From Granulosicoccus sp963833195 (GTDB lineage Bacteria > Pseudomonadota > Gammaproteobacteria > Granulosicoccales > Granulosicoccaceae), in the NCBI GenBank assembly GCA_963833195.1, contig CAWHXF010000027.1, positions 4,340,001-4,404,000 of the forward strand: a stretch of 64,000 nt of DNA, written 5' to 3'. Positions 1 through 7,889 of the stretch are shown in pieces. Numbering within the stretch: position 1 is the stretch's first letter; every line of letters starts with the position of its first letter. The notes under the pieces were generated by a model. That model ran no database searches. It was not told the origin of the DNA and saw only the letters and a program-made list of their open reading frames with translations. The position numbers and the translations under genes are program-made.

Positions 1-2
1 GC

Positions 3-1283
3 GGCGAGACCGGCCTGTACGTGACGCTGTCGCAGACCGAGTTCGAGCTGCGCATGATCGCGGAGAGCCACGGCTGGAGCCTTGACGGCATCACGGTGAT
101 CGAGCTGCAGACGGAGTCGGTGGACGACGACGAGCAGACGGTCTTCTACCCCATCGACGTGCGCCTGGACGCGACGCGCGCGTCCGTGCTGGCCGCGCTC
201 GACCGGCACTCCCCCACGCGCATGGTGTACGACAGCCTCATCGAGGTGCGCCAGCTCAGCCGCGACGACTACCGCTTCCAGCGCGAGCTGCTGTCGCTGA
301 AGCGCCTGCTGCACGAGCGCGAGGTGGCCTGCTACTTCGTGGACCTGCCGTCCGACTCGGACGTGGAGGTCGAGAGCCTGGCGCACGGCATCATCCGGCT
401 CGACAAGTCGTTGCCGCAGTACGGGCAGGCCAAGCGACGCATCGAGGTGTCCAAGATGCGCGGTGCGGATTTCTACGACGGCTACCACGACATGGACATC
501 CGGCCGGGTCGCGGCATCGTCGTGTACCCGCGCGTGGTGCCCTCGCTCGCACCGGAAGCTTCGGGGGGCGAGCTCGTGCGCTCCGGGGTGGTCGCGCTGG
601 ACGACATGCTCGGCGGCGGCATGGAGCCGGGCACCACCAGCCTGATCATCGGGCAGGCCGGGACGGGAAAGTCCACGCTGTCGTCGCTGTACGCCTACAG
701 CGCGCTCGAGCGCGGCGAGAAGGTCGCGATGTTCCTCTTCGAGGAGCGACCCGAGACCTTCTTCCGTCGCTCCGAGGGACTCGGCCTGCGGTTGCGCGAG
801 CACGCCGACGCGAAGCGCCTGATGCTCTTCGACTTCAATCCGTCGGAGATCAGTCAGGGGCAGTTCAACGAGATGGCGCTCGACGCGGTCGATAGCCAGG
901 GCGTGAGCGTCGTGCTCATCGACAGCTTCACCGGCTACGTGACGGCGCTTCCGCGGCCGCAGGAGGCGATCGTGCAGATCCAGCTCCTGCTGAAGTACCT
1001 GTCGCGTCGCAACGTGCTCACGCTGCTCGTCGTCGCCCAGAACGGGTTGCTCGGCCACGGCATGGACACGAACGTCGATGTCAGCTTCCTGGGCGATACC
1101 GTCATCTTCCTGCGCATGTACGAGTGGCCCGCCGTGATCCGCCGTACCATCTCGGTCGTGAAGAAGCGCCACGGGCCGCACGACCTCGACGTGCGGCAGC
1201 TGAAGATCGAGAGCGACGGCATCGGCATCCAGGAGTTCGTGCCGCCGCCGCCGGGTCCGGCCTCGCCGCACGACCGCAGCTGA
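3..1283 (+). CDS. KaiC-like RecA-fold ATPase, 5' partial
   Basis: This is the C-terminal part of a two-domain KaiC-family ATPase. Its reading frame is open from base 3 (GETGLYVTLSQ, the usual sequence after the first Walker region), so the true start lies outside the window. The second RecA domain is complete, with Walker A GQAGTGKST near base 652 and a Walker B-like VVLIDSF near base 910. KaiC-like proteins outside cyanobacteria act as ATP-dependent autokinase or signalling proteins, and no clock role can be inferred here. The next gene starts 1 bp after the stop, and that gene overlaps a response regulator, so the three probably form one signalling operon. I cannot see whether the phospho-acceptor Ser/Thr pair of true KaiC is kept. 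Confidence 0.85.
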   Translation, partial: GETGLYVTLSQTEFELRMIAESHGWSLDGITVIELQTESVDDDEQTVFYPIDVRLDATRASVLAALDRHSPTRMVYDSLIEVRQLSRDDYRFQRELLSLKRLLHEREVACYFVDLPSDSDVEVESLAHGIIRLDKSLPQYGQAKRRIEVSKMRGADFYDGYHDMDIRPGRGIVVYPRVVPSLAPEASGGELVRSGVVALDDMLGGGMEPGTTSLIIGQAGTGKSTLSSLYAYSALERGEKVAMFLFEERPETFFRRSEGLGLRLREHADAKRLMLFDFNPSEISQGQFNEMALDAVDSQGVSVVLIDSFTGYVTALPRPQEAIVQIQLLLKYLSRRNVLTLLVVAQNGLLGHGMDTNVDVSFLGDTVIFLRMYEWPAVIRRTISVVKKRHGPHDLDVRQLKIESDGIGIQEFVPPPPGPASPHDRS

Positions 1284-1284
1284 C

Positions 1285-2364
1285 GTGGCCGCGCTCGCGG
1301 CAGGGGAACACCGGGTCGAGGATGCCGACGCGGTGGCGCCGAACGCCGTCCCGGTGTGGCTGCTGGCGCCGGTAGGCCGCGACGCGCAGCTGTTGCGCCA
1401 GGGGCTGGCGACCTGCTCCGACGGTGTGAACAGTGCCGCCGATGCCGGCGAGCTTCGCCGCGCATTCGTCCGTCAGGGGCAGGTGGGCGTGCTCGTGCTC
1501 ACGCAGGAAGCGCTGACCGGCGACGTCGTGAGCGTCGTGGAAGACCACCTCGAGGTGCAGCCGCCGTGGTCGGAGCTGCCCATCCTGCTGCTGGTCGACG
1601 CCGAGGGCAACACCGCCGTCGAGCTCGCCCGGTTCCAGGCCACGCTGCCGCGCTCGCGGGTCATCGTGCTGCAGCGACCGGTCCGGCTGTCCGAGCTCGA
1701 GAGCGCGGTGCAGTCCATGCGCCTGTCCCGGCGACGCCAGTACGCCATGCGCGACCACCTGGAGCGCCAGGACGTGCTGCGCCGCGAGCTGAACCATCGC
1801 GTCAAGAACATCCTCGCGACCGTGCAGGCGCTGCACTCGCTGAGCGTGCGCGGCTCCGGCGATCTGGACGAGTACGTGGATACCTTCGAGGGGCGGCTCG
1901 CCGCCATGGCCGACGTGCACCAGGTCTTCCACGAGGCGGACTACGGCGTGTCCGACCTGCGCGTCGTCGTGAACGCCATCCTCGCGCCCTACGGCGCGGA
2001 AGCCGGGTTCGCGGTCGAGGGCGCGCGCGTCTCGGTCGAGCCGGAGGTGGCGCAGAGCCTTGCGCTGATCGTGCACGAGCTGGCCACGAACGCGACGAAG
2101 TACGGTGCGCTCGCCGGCCCCGGCGGGCGCGTGCGGCTTCGCTGGCGTCGCGCGGGCGACGCGTTTCTCCTGACGTGGAGCGAAGGCGGCGGGCCACCCG
2201 TCAGCGCACCGACCCGAAAGGGCTACGGCACGCGCTTCATCGAGATGACGATGCGCGGCTACGGAGGGCTCGCGACGTTCGAGTACGCGCCGGAAGGGCT
2301 CCGCGTCGAGCTCGAGGCGCCCGCCACGTTGCTCGCGCCGCCGCCACCGGAGACTCGACGATGA
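1285..2364 (+). CDS. HWE-family sensor histidine kinase with degenerate N-terminal receiver-like region
   Basis: A 359-residue cytoplasmic kinase from a GTG start 1 bp after the KaiC-like stop. The H-box (ELNHRVKNILATVQAL) puts the phospho-histidine at about H171. The ATP-binding part has HELATNATKYGAL and the W-x-E signature (TWSEGG) of the HWE/HisKA_2 group. Residues 20-145 look like a receiver fold without a clear phospho-acceptor Asp (VLVLTQEAL where Asp is expected), so this part may be a pseudo-receiver sensing a protein partner rather than a phosphorylated domain. There are no membrane segments, so input is probably cytoplasmic, perhaps the upstream KaiC-like ATPase (inference). The stop overlaps the next start in ATGA, which supports co-translation with the response regulator. 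Confidence 0.85.
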   Translation: MAALAAGEHRVEDADAVAPNAVPVWLLAPVGRDAQLLRQGLATCSDGVNSAADAGELRRAFVRQGQVGVLVLTQEALTGDVVSVVEDHLEVQPPWSELPILLLVDAEGNTAVELARFQATLPRSRVIVLQRPVRLSELESAVQSMRLSRRRQYAMRDHLERQDVLRRELNHRVKNILATVQALHSLSVRGSGDLDEYVDTFEGRLAAMADVHQVFHEADYGVSDLRVVVNAILAPYGAEAGFAVEGARVSVEPEVAQSLALIVHELATNATKYGALAGPGGRVRLRWRRAGDAFLLTWSEGGGPPVSAPTRKGYGTRFIEMTMRGYGGLATFEYAPEGLRVELEAPATLLAPPPPETRR

Positions 2365-2762
2365 AGCGCATCCTGATCGTGGAGGACAACGTGACCATCG
2401 CCATGGCCATGGTCATGGAGCTGGAGAGCTCGGGATACGAGGTCGCCGGACCCGCCGTGACGAACGCCCAGGCGCTCGAGCTCGCGCGTGCCGACCCGGT
2501 CGATCTCGCGCTCGTCGACGTGGACCTGCACGGGGGCGACTCGGGCGTCGAGCTCGTCGGGACGCTGCACCGCGAGCTCGGCGTGCCGTGCCTGTTCGTG
2601 ACGGGGCAGGGCACGCAGGCCAGCGAACCCGTGCCGGGCGCGTTCGGCGTGCTGGCGAAGCCGTTCAAGATCCGCGCGCTGCGCGCGGCGGTCGCCGGCG
2701 CCCTCGACTACGCGGGCGGTGGGCCGCGACCGGCCGCGGAGGAGCGGGTCGTCTGGTTCTGA
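2361..2762 (+). CDS. Single-domain response regulator
   Basis: A 133-residue stand-alone CheY-like receiver. The acidic pair E8/D9, the phospho-acceptor D53 (LALVDVDL), T81 and K100 are all in place, and there is no output domain. Its ATG lies inside the stop of the kinase gene (ATGA). Stand-alone receivers of this type often sit behind HWE kinases and act by protein-protein contact or as phosphate sinks. The likely phosphate route is from H171 of the preceding kinase to D53; the downstream target is not visible in this window. Confidence 0.85.
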   Translation: MKRILIVEDNVTIAMAMVMELESSGYEVAGPAVTNAQALELARADPVDLALVDVDLHGGDSGVELVGTLHRELGVPCLFVTGQGTQASEPVPGAFGVLAKPFKIRALRAAVAGALDYAGGGPRPAAEERVVWF

Positions 2763-2776
2763 CGGTCGGGGCGACT

Positions 2777-3391
2777 TCAGGGGCGAAAGCGTTCCCGTTC
2801 GGTCTCGCTCAGCACTCGCGGGACGACCGTCGGCCTGCAGTCCGCGTCGAAGAAGGGCCCTCGCCGATGCTCGCCGCGCAGCACGCGCCCGGCGATGCCG
2901 AGGACGATGGGCGGCAGCGAGCCGATGGGCACCTTCGGATGCGTGCCCGGTGCCGAACCGCCGGGCGCGTGGCGACCGAAGATGCGCTCGCGCACGGGAC
3001 CGAACGCGGCCTCGACGGCATCGCCGCCGTTGACGTCGACCAGCGTCGCCGAGATCAGCCCGACGTGCGCCAGCGCACGCCGCGCGGGCGTGTTGCCGAG
3101 CGGGGTCGAGCAGCAGGCGGAGTACCAGCGCAGCAGCCCGGTCGGCGACAGTCTGAGCGCCGCGAGGTGCTCCCGCCCGGCGACGAACGCGACGTTCGCG
3201 GGCGACAGCATCGCGATGTCGGTACCGCCGTGCACGTCCAGCACGTGGACGGCCGTGCCGAGGACGTGCTGGAACGCCTGGCAGTCCCTGCAGTGGCACA
3301 CGGCGCGGCGCCGCGCGTCGCGCCTGTCGAGCGAAACGCGGGCCCGCAGCGCGCCGCAGCGGCAGTGCCAGTGAAGTAGCGAAGGCTTCAT
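2777..3391 (-). CDS. DUF6151 / GFA-like zinc-binding protein
   Basis: A 204-residue protein starting at ATG 3391, which overlaps the restored stop of the Fic gene in ATGA. It has the Cys-rich pattern of the DUF6151 family: CRCG near the N-terminus, CHCRDCQ around residue 40, and CCSTPLGNT in the middle. These probably bind zinc as in the glutathione-dependent formaldehyde-activating (GFA) fold. The biochemical role of DUF6151 is unknown. A naive reading fuses this protein to the Fic protein in one 706-codon frame, but that fusion exists only because of one extra base at 3472 (see Fic entry). The coupling suggests co-expression with Fic; a functional link is inference. Confidence 0.8.
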   Translation of the reverse strand: MKPSLLHWHCRCGALRARVSLDRRDARRRAVCHCRDCQAFQHVLGTAVHVLDVHGGTDIAMLSPANVAFVAGREHLAALRLSPTGLLRWYSACCSTPLGNTPARRALAHVGLISATLVDVNGGDAVEAAFGPVRERIFGRHAPGGSAPGTHPKVPIGSLPPIVLGIAGRVLRGEHRRGPFFDADCRPTVVPRVLSETERERFRP

Positions 3392-4765
3392 CGAAGGCCG
3401 TGCTCGCGCCAGCGGTCGTATTCGGATTCCTTCAATCGGAACCGCGCGAAGTTGCCCTCGTGCAGCCCGAGCAAGCTCGCTCTCGGCCAGCTCGAGGAAG
3501 CGCTCCAGCTCGGCCGCGCCCACGCTCGCCGCGGCGCCCTCGCGCAGGTATCTCAAGGTCGCGGGCCCGTCGAGCGCGCGCCGCACCGCCTCTCCCACGA
3601 GCTCGATCAGCGCCTCGCGGTGTCGAAGCCGGAACGGGTCCGGCTCGCCGATGGTCTGCCTGACCGCAGCGTAGCGCGCCGCCGATGCCTCGCAGGCCGC
3701 GACGAAGAGCTCTCGCAGGACGGTGACGTCCCGCAGCTCGTAGATCACCAGCATCGCGGCCACGTAGTCGTCCTCGGGAACCCCGACGAAAGACAGCGGC
3801 GTCAGGTTCGCTCGAACCAGCGGCACGTTCGCGGCCAGTCGGGCGGTGCGCTTGTTCACGTCGTCGAAGGGCTGCAGCCAAGGTAGCTGCGCGAGCAGGA
3901 AGAGCGATTGCTCGTGCGGATCTTCGATGGCCGCGGCCGTGTGAACGAGGCGCTCGAAGCACTCCTCCAGCACCTGCGGCACATCCATCGGCATGAACGC
4001 GGAGCCCGTGATGTCGACGGGCATGGCGCGCAGCCTGCCGGGCGAATCCGGATCGGACAGCAGTCCGTCGGCGAGGAGCGCGTGCAGGTTCAGCACCTTC
4101 CGACGCGTGATGCCTCCCTCGGCGGCCGAGTCCACGAGGTACTCGATCGCCGCCTTGTGATTCAGGATCATCCTGCCCTCCAGGGCACTCTTGCCGTCCG
4201 CCGCGGCACCGAACGCGATGAGCCGACGCGTATCCAGGCGCGAGTACGTGTTGCCCTCGAGCCGGCTGGAGTTCCACGACAGATCGATCAGGAGCCGATC
4301 GAGCAGGCGCCTGGCGTGGGTGCCGGCCGGCTCGCCGCCCGACCTCGCGGGTCGGAGCGCGTCGAGGCGCGCCCGGTCCGTCGCCGTGAGCCAGCGGGTG
4401 CGATTCGGTTCGTAGTCGAACAACAGCTCCGGGTCGTAGTTCGTCGGCGCGCGTTCGACCAACGGACGGCGTACGCGAGCGACGAGAGCGGCCGCGTCGG
4501 CGCTCAGTGGGATGGAGCGGGACTCATCGTCGTAGGACGCGATGGCGGGCGTCCGCCGCCCGATCATCTCGTATCGGGTTGCCCGTGCCCGGCCGATGCG
4601 GCGCAGACGACCCGACTCCACCAGACGAGCAAGCTGGAGCTGAAGCGTGCGGCGGGGTACCGACTGCTCAAGCCTCTTCTCGAGCTCGCTCACGGACGCC
4701 GGCGCGTCGCTCGTCGCCACCGCGTTCAGAAGGCGCACGAGTTCCGGATCGTCCTGTTGGTTCAT
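3388..4765 (-). CDS. Fic-domain protein with N-terminal winged helix; His-to-Gln active site; one-base frameshift
   Basis: A Fic-family protein of about 458 residues after correcting one frameshift. Residues 1-70 look like a winged helix (ASVSELEKRL...RRTLQLQLARL). The inhibitory helix motif SSRLEGN at 166-172 fits S/T-x-x-x-E-G/N of class II Fic proteins. The Fic loop reads LQPFDDVNKRTARL (about 297-310), with Gln in place of the catalytic His. The reading frame breaks near 3472. Removing one base there yields ELLGLHEGNFARF and an end at 3388, matching the C-terminus usual for this subfamily and creating an ATGA overlap with the DUF6151 gene. ATG 4765 was chosen because the longer frame runs through the upstream repeats. 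Normal Fic enzymes transfer AMP from ATP to a target hydroxyl. Without His this one may be inactive or use other chemistry. Confidence 0.75.
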
Positions 4766-4815
4766 GGTGGAGCGAGGCTCGGGCGGAAACGAGTGCGCGT
4801 AACCCTCCGGAAGGG

Positions 4816-4869
4816 TTGCGCGATTTGCGCGATTGTCAGGGAATCGCGCAAATCGCGCAAATCGCGCAA
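4816..4869. promoter_or_regulatory. Operator candidate: 19-bp perfect inverted repeat made of five 9-bp units
   Basis: Arms at 4816-4834 and 4842-4860 are perfect reverse complements separated by a 7-nt spacer. The arms consist of a 9-mer, atcgcgcaa, in two reverse copies (4816-4833) and three forward copies (4843-4869). It lies 51 bp upstream of the Fic start. The Fic protein has an N-terminal winged helix, so autoregulation through this site is a reasonable inference. The frame can be read through the repeats, giving a spurious N-terminal extension (ARFARFAR-like), which I rejected as the start. Confidence 0.6.
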
Positions 4870-5149
4870 GGGATAGGCGTCTTCGAGAAGCCGGCACGGT
4901 GCTCGGCGTCCGACCGCTCGCGGCTCGTGATCCACAGCGGCGGACCGGCGAGTCAACGCGTGTAGAGAGAAAACCGTGCCAGCATCGGTGCGTCCGGTAC
5001 CCGCACGAGCGGACGGTGCACCGTTGCTAGTCGATCGGTGACGCCGACCGATCAGCCCGCACCCGGTAGCGGGCCGCAGGCCTGTCCGCTGGACGCCCTG
5101 ACAGTATTCTTGCGCACGTCCGATGGTTCGTGGCTAGACTCCGGGCGTC
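4870..5149. other. Intergenic region between divergent Fic and addB-like genes
   Basis: No gene is supported here. A possible promoter for the downstream nuclease is TTGCGC (5110-5115) with TAGACT (5135-5140). The 19-nt spacing is wider than ideal. The same CTAGACT element occurs upstream of ynjB at 35112. Confidence 0.3.
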
Positions 5150-7828
5150 GTGTCTCGCCCAAGCCGGCCCATGCCCCCACCCCCATTGACCGCGCCACCG
5201 CTCGCCTCGGTTCCGGGCGTGCGGACGTGCTCGCTCGAGGAGGCACTCGAAGCCTGCGCGGGCGGGGCGGTCGTGCTGACGGTCAACCAGCGCCTCGCCC
5301 GCTTCTACAACGAGCGCCACGAGCGCGCGTGCGTCGAGCGTGGCCTGCCCTGGTGGGAGACCCCGTCCATCCTGCCCTGGACGCGCTGGCTCGAGACGGT
5401 CCACGACGCCGCGGTGGCCACCGGTCGATCCGATCGGGTACGCGTGCCGCGCGTGGCCGCGGAGCGGCGCTGGCAGCAAGTCGTGGACGAGGACGAGTCG
5501 CTGCCTCCGCTGCTGACGCCGCACCGCACGGCCCGACAGGCCCGCAGGGCCTGGACGCTCGGCGTCGCGTGGAGCTGCGTGCCGAACGCGGACACCTACG
5601 TCTCCCGCGATCAGCGCCACTGGAGCGAGTGGGCCGCGGCGTACGGCGCGTGGCTCGACGAAGAGCGGTTCGTCGACGATGCGACGCTGCCGGGCCACGT
5701 GACCGAGCTGGTCGGCGCTGGGGTGGCCGAGCTGCCCGGTGCCGTCGTGCTGACGGGTTTCCTGCAGCCGACCCGTGCGCTGCGCGAGCTGGCTACCGCG
5801 CTGGTGGCGGCGGGCGTCGACGTGTCGGCTGTCGGCGACCCACCGGTCGCGCCGGTCCGGGCCGTCGCCTGGACGGACGACGCGGCCGAGCTGCGCGGCA
5901 CGGCCGACGCGGTGTACCGCCACCTGCAGCGCGAGCCGCAGGCGACGCTCGGCATCGTCGTGCCCGATCTGGAGGCGCGCCGCGACGAGGTGCTGCGCGC
6001 GCTCGACGAGCGCTTCTTCCCGGCGCTGACGCCTGTCGAGATCGACGCCGTCGGGCGCCCGTACGACCTATCCTATGGGCGGCCCCTCGCCGAGACGTCC
6101 ACGACCCGGACCGCCATGCTCGCGCTGGAGCTCGGCTTTCTCGGCCTCGACCCGGCGGGCGTGTCCGCCCTGCTGCTGAGCCCGTACCTCGGGCACGCCG
6201 CCGACGAGGCGCGCGAGCGCGAGCGGCTCGATCGGCGGCTGCGCGATCGGCGCACGGTGCGCATGTCGCTCGCCGAGTTCGCGCGCGAGCTGCCCCCGAA
6301 GAGCGCGCTGCGCAAGCCGCTCCTGGGGCACGCCGCCAGGTTGAAGAAGCTGTCGGGCCGTCGGCGCTCCGCGCTCGTCGACTGGGCCGAGCGCTTCTCC
6401 GACTGCCTGCGCGCGTTCGGCTTCCCGGGCAAGGGCCTGTCGAGCGAGGAGCACCAGAGCGTCGGCGCGCTTCACGCGGTGCTCGATGATCTCGATGCGC
6501 TGGACGACGGCGAGACCGTGCTGGCGGGCGAGGCGCTCGGGTTGCTGCGCCGGCTCGCCGTCGAGCGGCTGTTCCAGCCGCAGACGCCCGAAGGGGCGGT
6601 GCGCGTGCTCGGACGGCTGGAGAGCCATGGGCAGCGCTTCGATGCGTTGTGGCTGCTCGGGCTGGATGCCGATGCGTGGCCGCCGTCGGCCTCGCCCGAA
6701 CCGTTCCTGCCGCTGGAGTTGCAGCGCGCCGCCGGCCTGCCCGAGGCGTCACCGACGTTGCGCTTCGAGGCCGCCGCGCGCGAGTTCGAGCACTGGCGCG
6801 CGGCCGCTCCCACCGTCGTGGCCAGCTGCTCCGTCGAGCGCGACGGCAACCCGATCTCCCCGGCCGCGGTGCTGGGCGTGCCGGCGCTCGCGGATGACGC
6901 GTCTCCGGTGCGTCCGGTCTGCCTGCTGCGCGAGGCGGTGCCGATCGAGTCCCTCGTCGACGAGACCGGGCCGCCGAACCGGGACGAGGCGAAGGTGCGC
7001 GGCGGCGCGAAGCTGCTGGAGCATCAGGCGCTCTGTCCGTTCAGGGCGTTCGCGGAGCACCGGCTCGGCGTGCGCCGCATCGAGGACTTCGCGCTCGGGC
7101 TCGGCAAGCGTGTGCAGGGCACGCTGCTGCACCACGCGCTCGAGCTCTTCTGGACCGAGGTGCGCACTCACGCGGCGCTCGTCGCCATGGACGAGGCCGC
7201 GTTGGCGGAGAAGATCGCCGCGGTGGTGGCCGCGGCGCTCGAGCGCGAGCGCGTCGATGTGGCGATGGGCGAGCTCGAGGCGTCGCGGCTGGAACGGCTG
7301 CTCGGGGAATGGATGGAGGCCTGCGAGCGCCCGCGCGAACCGTTCGAGGTCGTGGCGCTGGAGGCCGAGCGCGAGGTGGTGCATGCCGGCGTGAGGATGT
7401 CGGTGAAGATCGACCGCATCGATCGCGTCGGCGAGCGGCTCGTCGTCATCGACTACAAGACCGGGCGCCTGCCCGTGACCGACGTGTGGGAGAAGGAGCG
7501 CATCGTGTCGCCGCAGTTGCCGTTGTACGTGCTGACGGATGACGACATCCAGGGCGCGGCGTTCGCCGCCGTCGTCGCCGGACGGTCGCGCTACCAGGGC
7601 GTGGTGGACGGAGCGCACGGTCTGCCCGGCGTCGCAGGCTCGGTCGAGGGCGGCTGCGATGCCTGGCGCGCGCACTGGAGCGATAGCCTGGAGCTCGTCG
7701 CGGGCGAGACTCGCGACGGCGTCGCACCCGTGCGACCGTTGAAATCCGCGTGCCGCCACTGCGCCGTGCGTCCGGTCTGCCGCATCGACGCGGCGGCGGC
7801 CGTGCAGGGCGAGGACGTCGACGAGTGA
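5150..7828 (+). CDS. AddB-like PD-(D/E)XK nuclease, TIGR03623-type probable DNA repair protein
   Basis: An 892-residue protein with a degenerate helicase-like N-terminal body and a C-terminal PD-(D/E)XK nuclease. The nuclease core reads KIDRIDRVGERLVVIDYKTG, followed by a QLPLY motif. It is framed by a Cys near residue 630 (LCPFRAF) and a late CRHCAVRPVC, the layout used by AddB-type nucleases to hold an iron-sulfur cluster. The partner AddA-like helicase is encoded just downstream. Together they probably resect double-strand breaks for recombination, replacing or supplementing RecBCD (inference from family). GTG 5150 is taken as the start; ATG 5171 is an alternative. The gene ends inside the first unit of a tandem 12-bp repeat. 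Confidence 0.85.
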   Translation: MSRPSRPMPPPPLTAPPLASVPGVRTCSLEEALEACAGGAVVLTVNQRLARFYNERHERACVERGLPWWETPSILPWTRWLETVHDAAVATGRSDRVRVPRVAAERRWQQVVDEDESLPPLLTPHRTARQARRAWTLGVAWSCVPNADTYVSRDQRHWSEWAAAYGAWLDEERFVDDATLPGHVTELVGAGVAELPGAVVLTGFLQPTRALRELATALVAAGVDVSAVGDPPVAPVRAVAWTDDAAELRGTADAVYRHLQREPQATLGIVVPDLEARRDEVLRALDERFFPALTPVEIDAVGRPYDLSYGRPLAETSTTRTAMLALELGFLGLDPAGVSALLLSPYLGHAADEARERERLDRRLRDRRTVRMSLAEFARELPPKSALRKPLLGHAARLKKLSGRRRSALVDWAERFSDCLRAFGFPGKGLSSEEHQSVGALHAVLDDLDALDDGETVLAGEALGLLRRLAVERLFQPQTPEGAVRVLGRLESHGQRFDALWLLGLDADAWPPSASPEPFLPLELQRAAGLPEASPTLRFEAAAREFEHWRAAAPTVVASCSVERDGNPISPAAVLGVPALADDASPVRPVCLLREAVPIESLVDETGPPNRDEAKVRGGAKLLEHQALCPFRAFAEHRLGVRRIEDFALGLGKRVQGTLLHHALELFWTEVRTHAALVAMDEAALAEKIAAVVAAALERERVDVAMGELEASRLERLLGEWMEACERPREPFEVVALEAEREVVHAGVRMSVKIDRIDRVGERLVVIDYKTGRLPVTDVWEKERIVSPQLPLYVLTDDDIQGAAFAAVVAGRSRYQGVVDGAHGLPGVAGSVEGGCDAWRAHWSDSLELVAGETRDGVAPVRPLKSACRHCAVRPVCRIDAAAAVQGEDVDE

Positions 7829-7879
7829 GGGGACGAGTGACGGGACGAGTGACGGGACGAGTGACGGGACGAGTGACGG
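7820..7879. repeat. 12-bp tandem repeat, five copies
   Basis: Units of gacgagtgacgg run 7820-7879, the first differing by one base (gacgagtgaggg) and carrying the stop codon of the AddB-like gene. Because 12 is a multiple of three, each copy repeats an in-frame TGA. The block ends 10 bp before the ATG of the AddA-like gene, next to its AAGGGG ribosome site. Copy-number change would alter the spacing of the two genes without changing either protein. Confidence 0.9.
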
Positions 7880-7889
7880 GAAGGGGACG

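Noticed and set aside
2777..4897. A single 706-residue fusion of Fic and DUF6151
   Set aside because: One extra base at 3472 explains it; the corrected frame gives family-like ends and an ATGA overlap. The N-terminal extension merely translates the upstream repeats.
7820..7879. CRISPR-like array
   Set aside because: Units are 12 bp and directly adjacent with no spacers; it is a simple tandem repeat.
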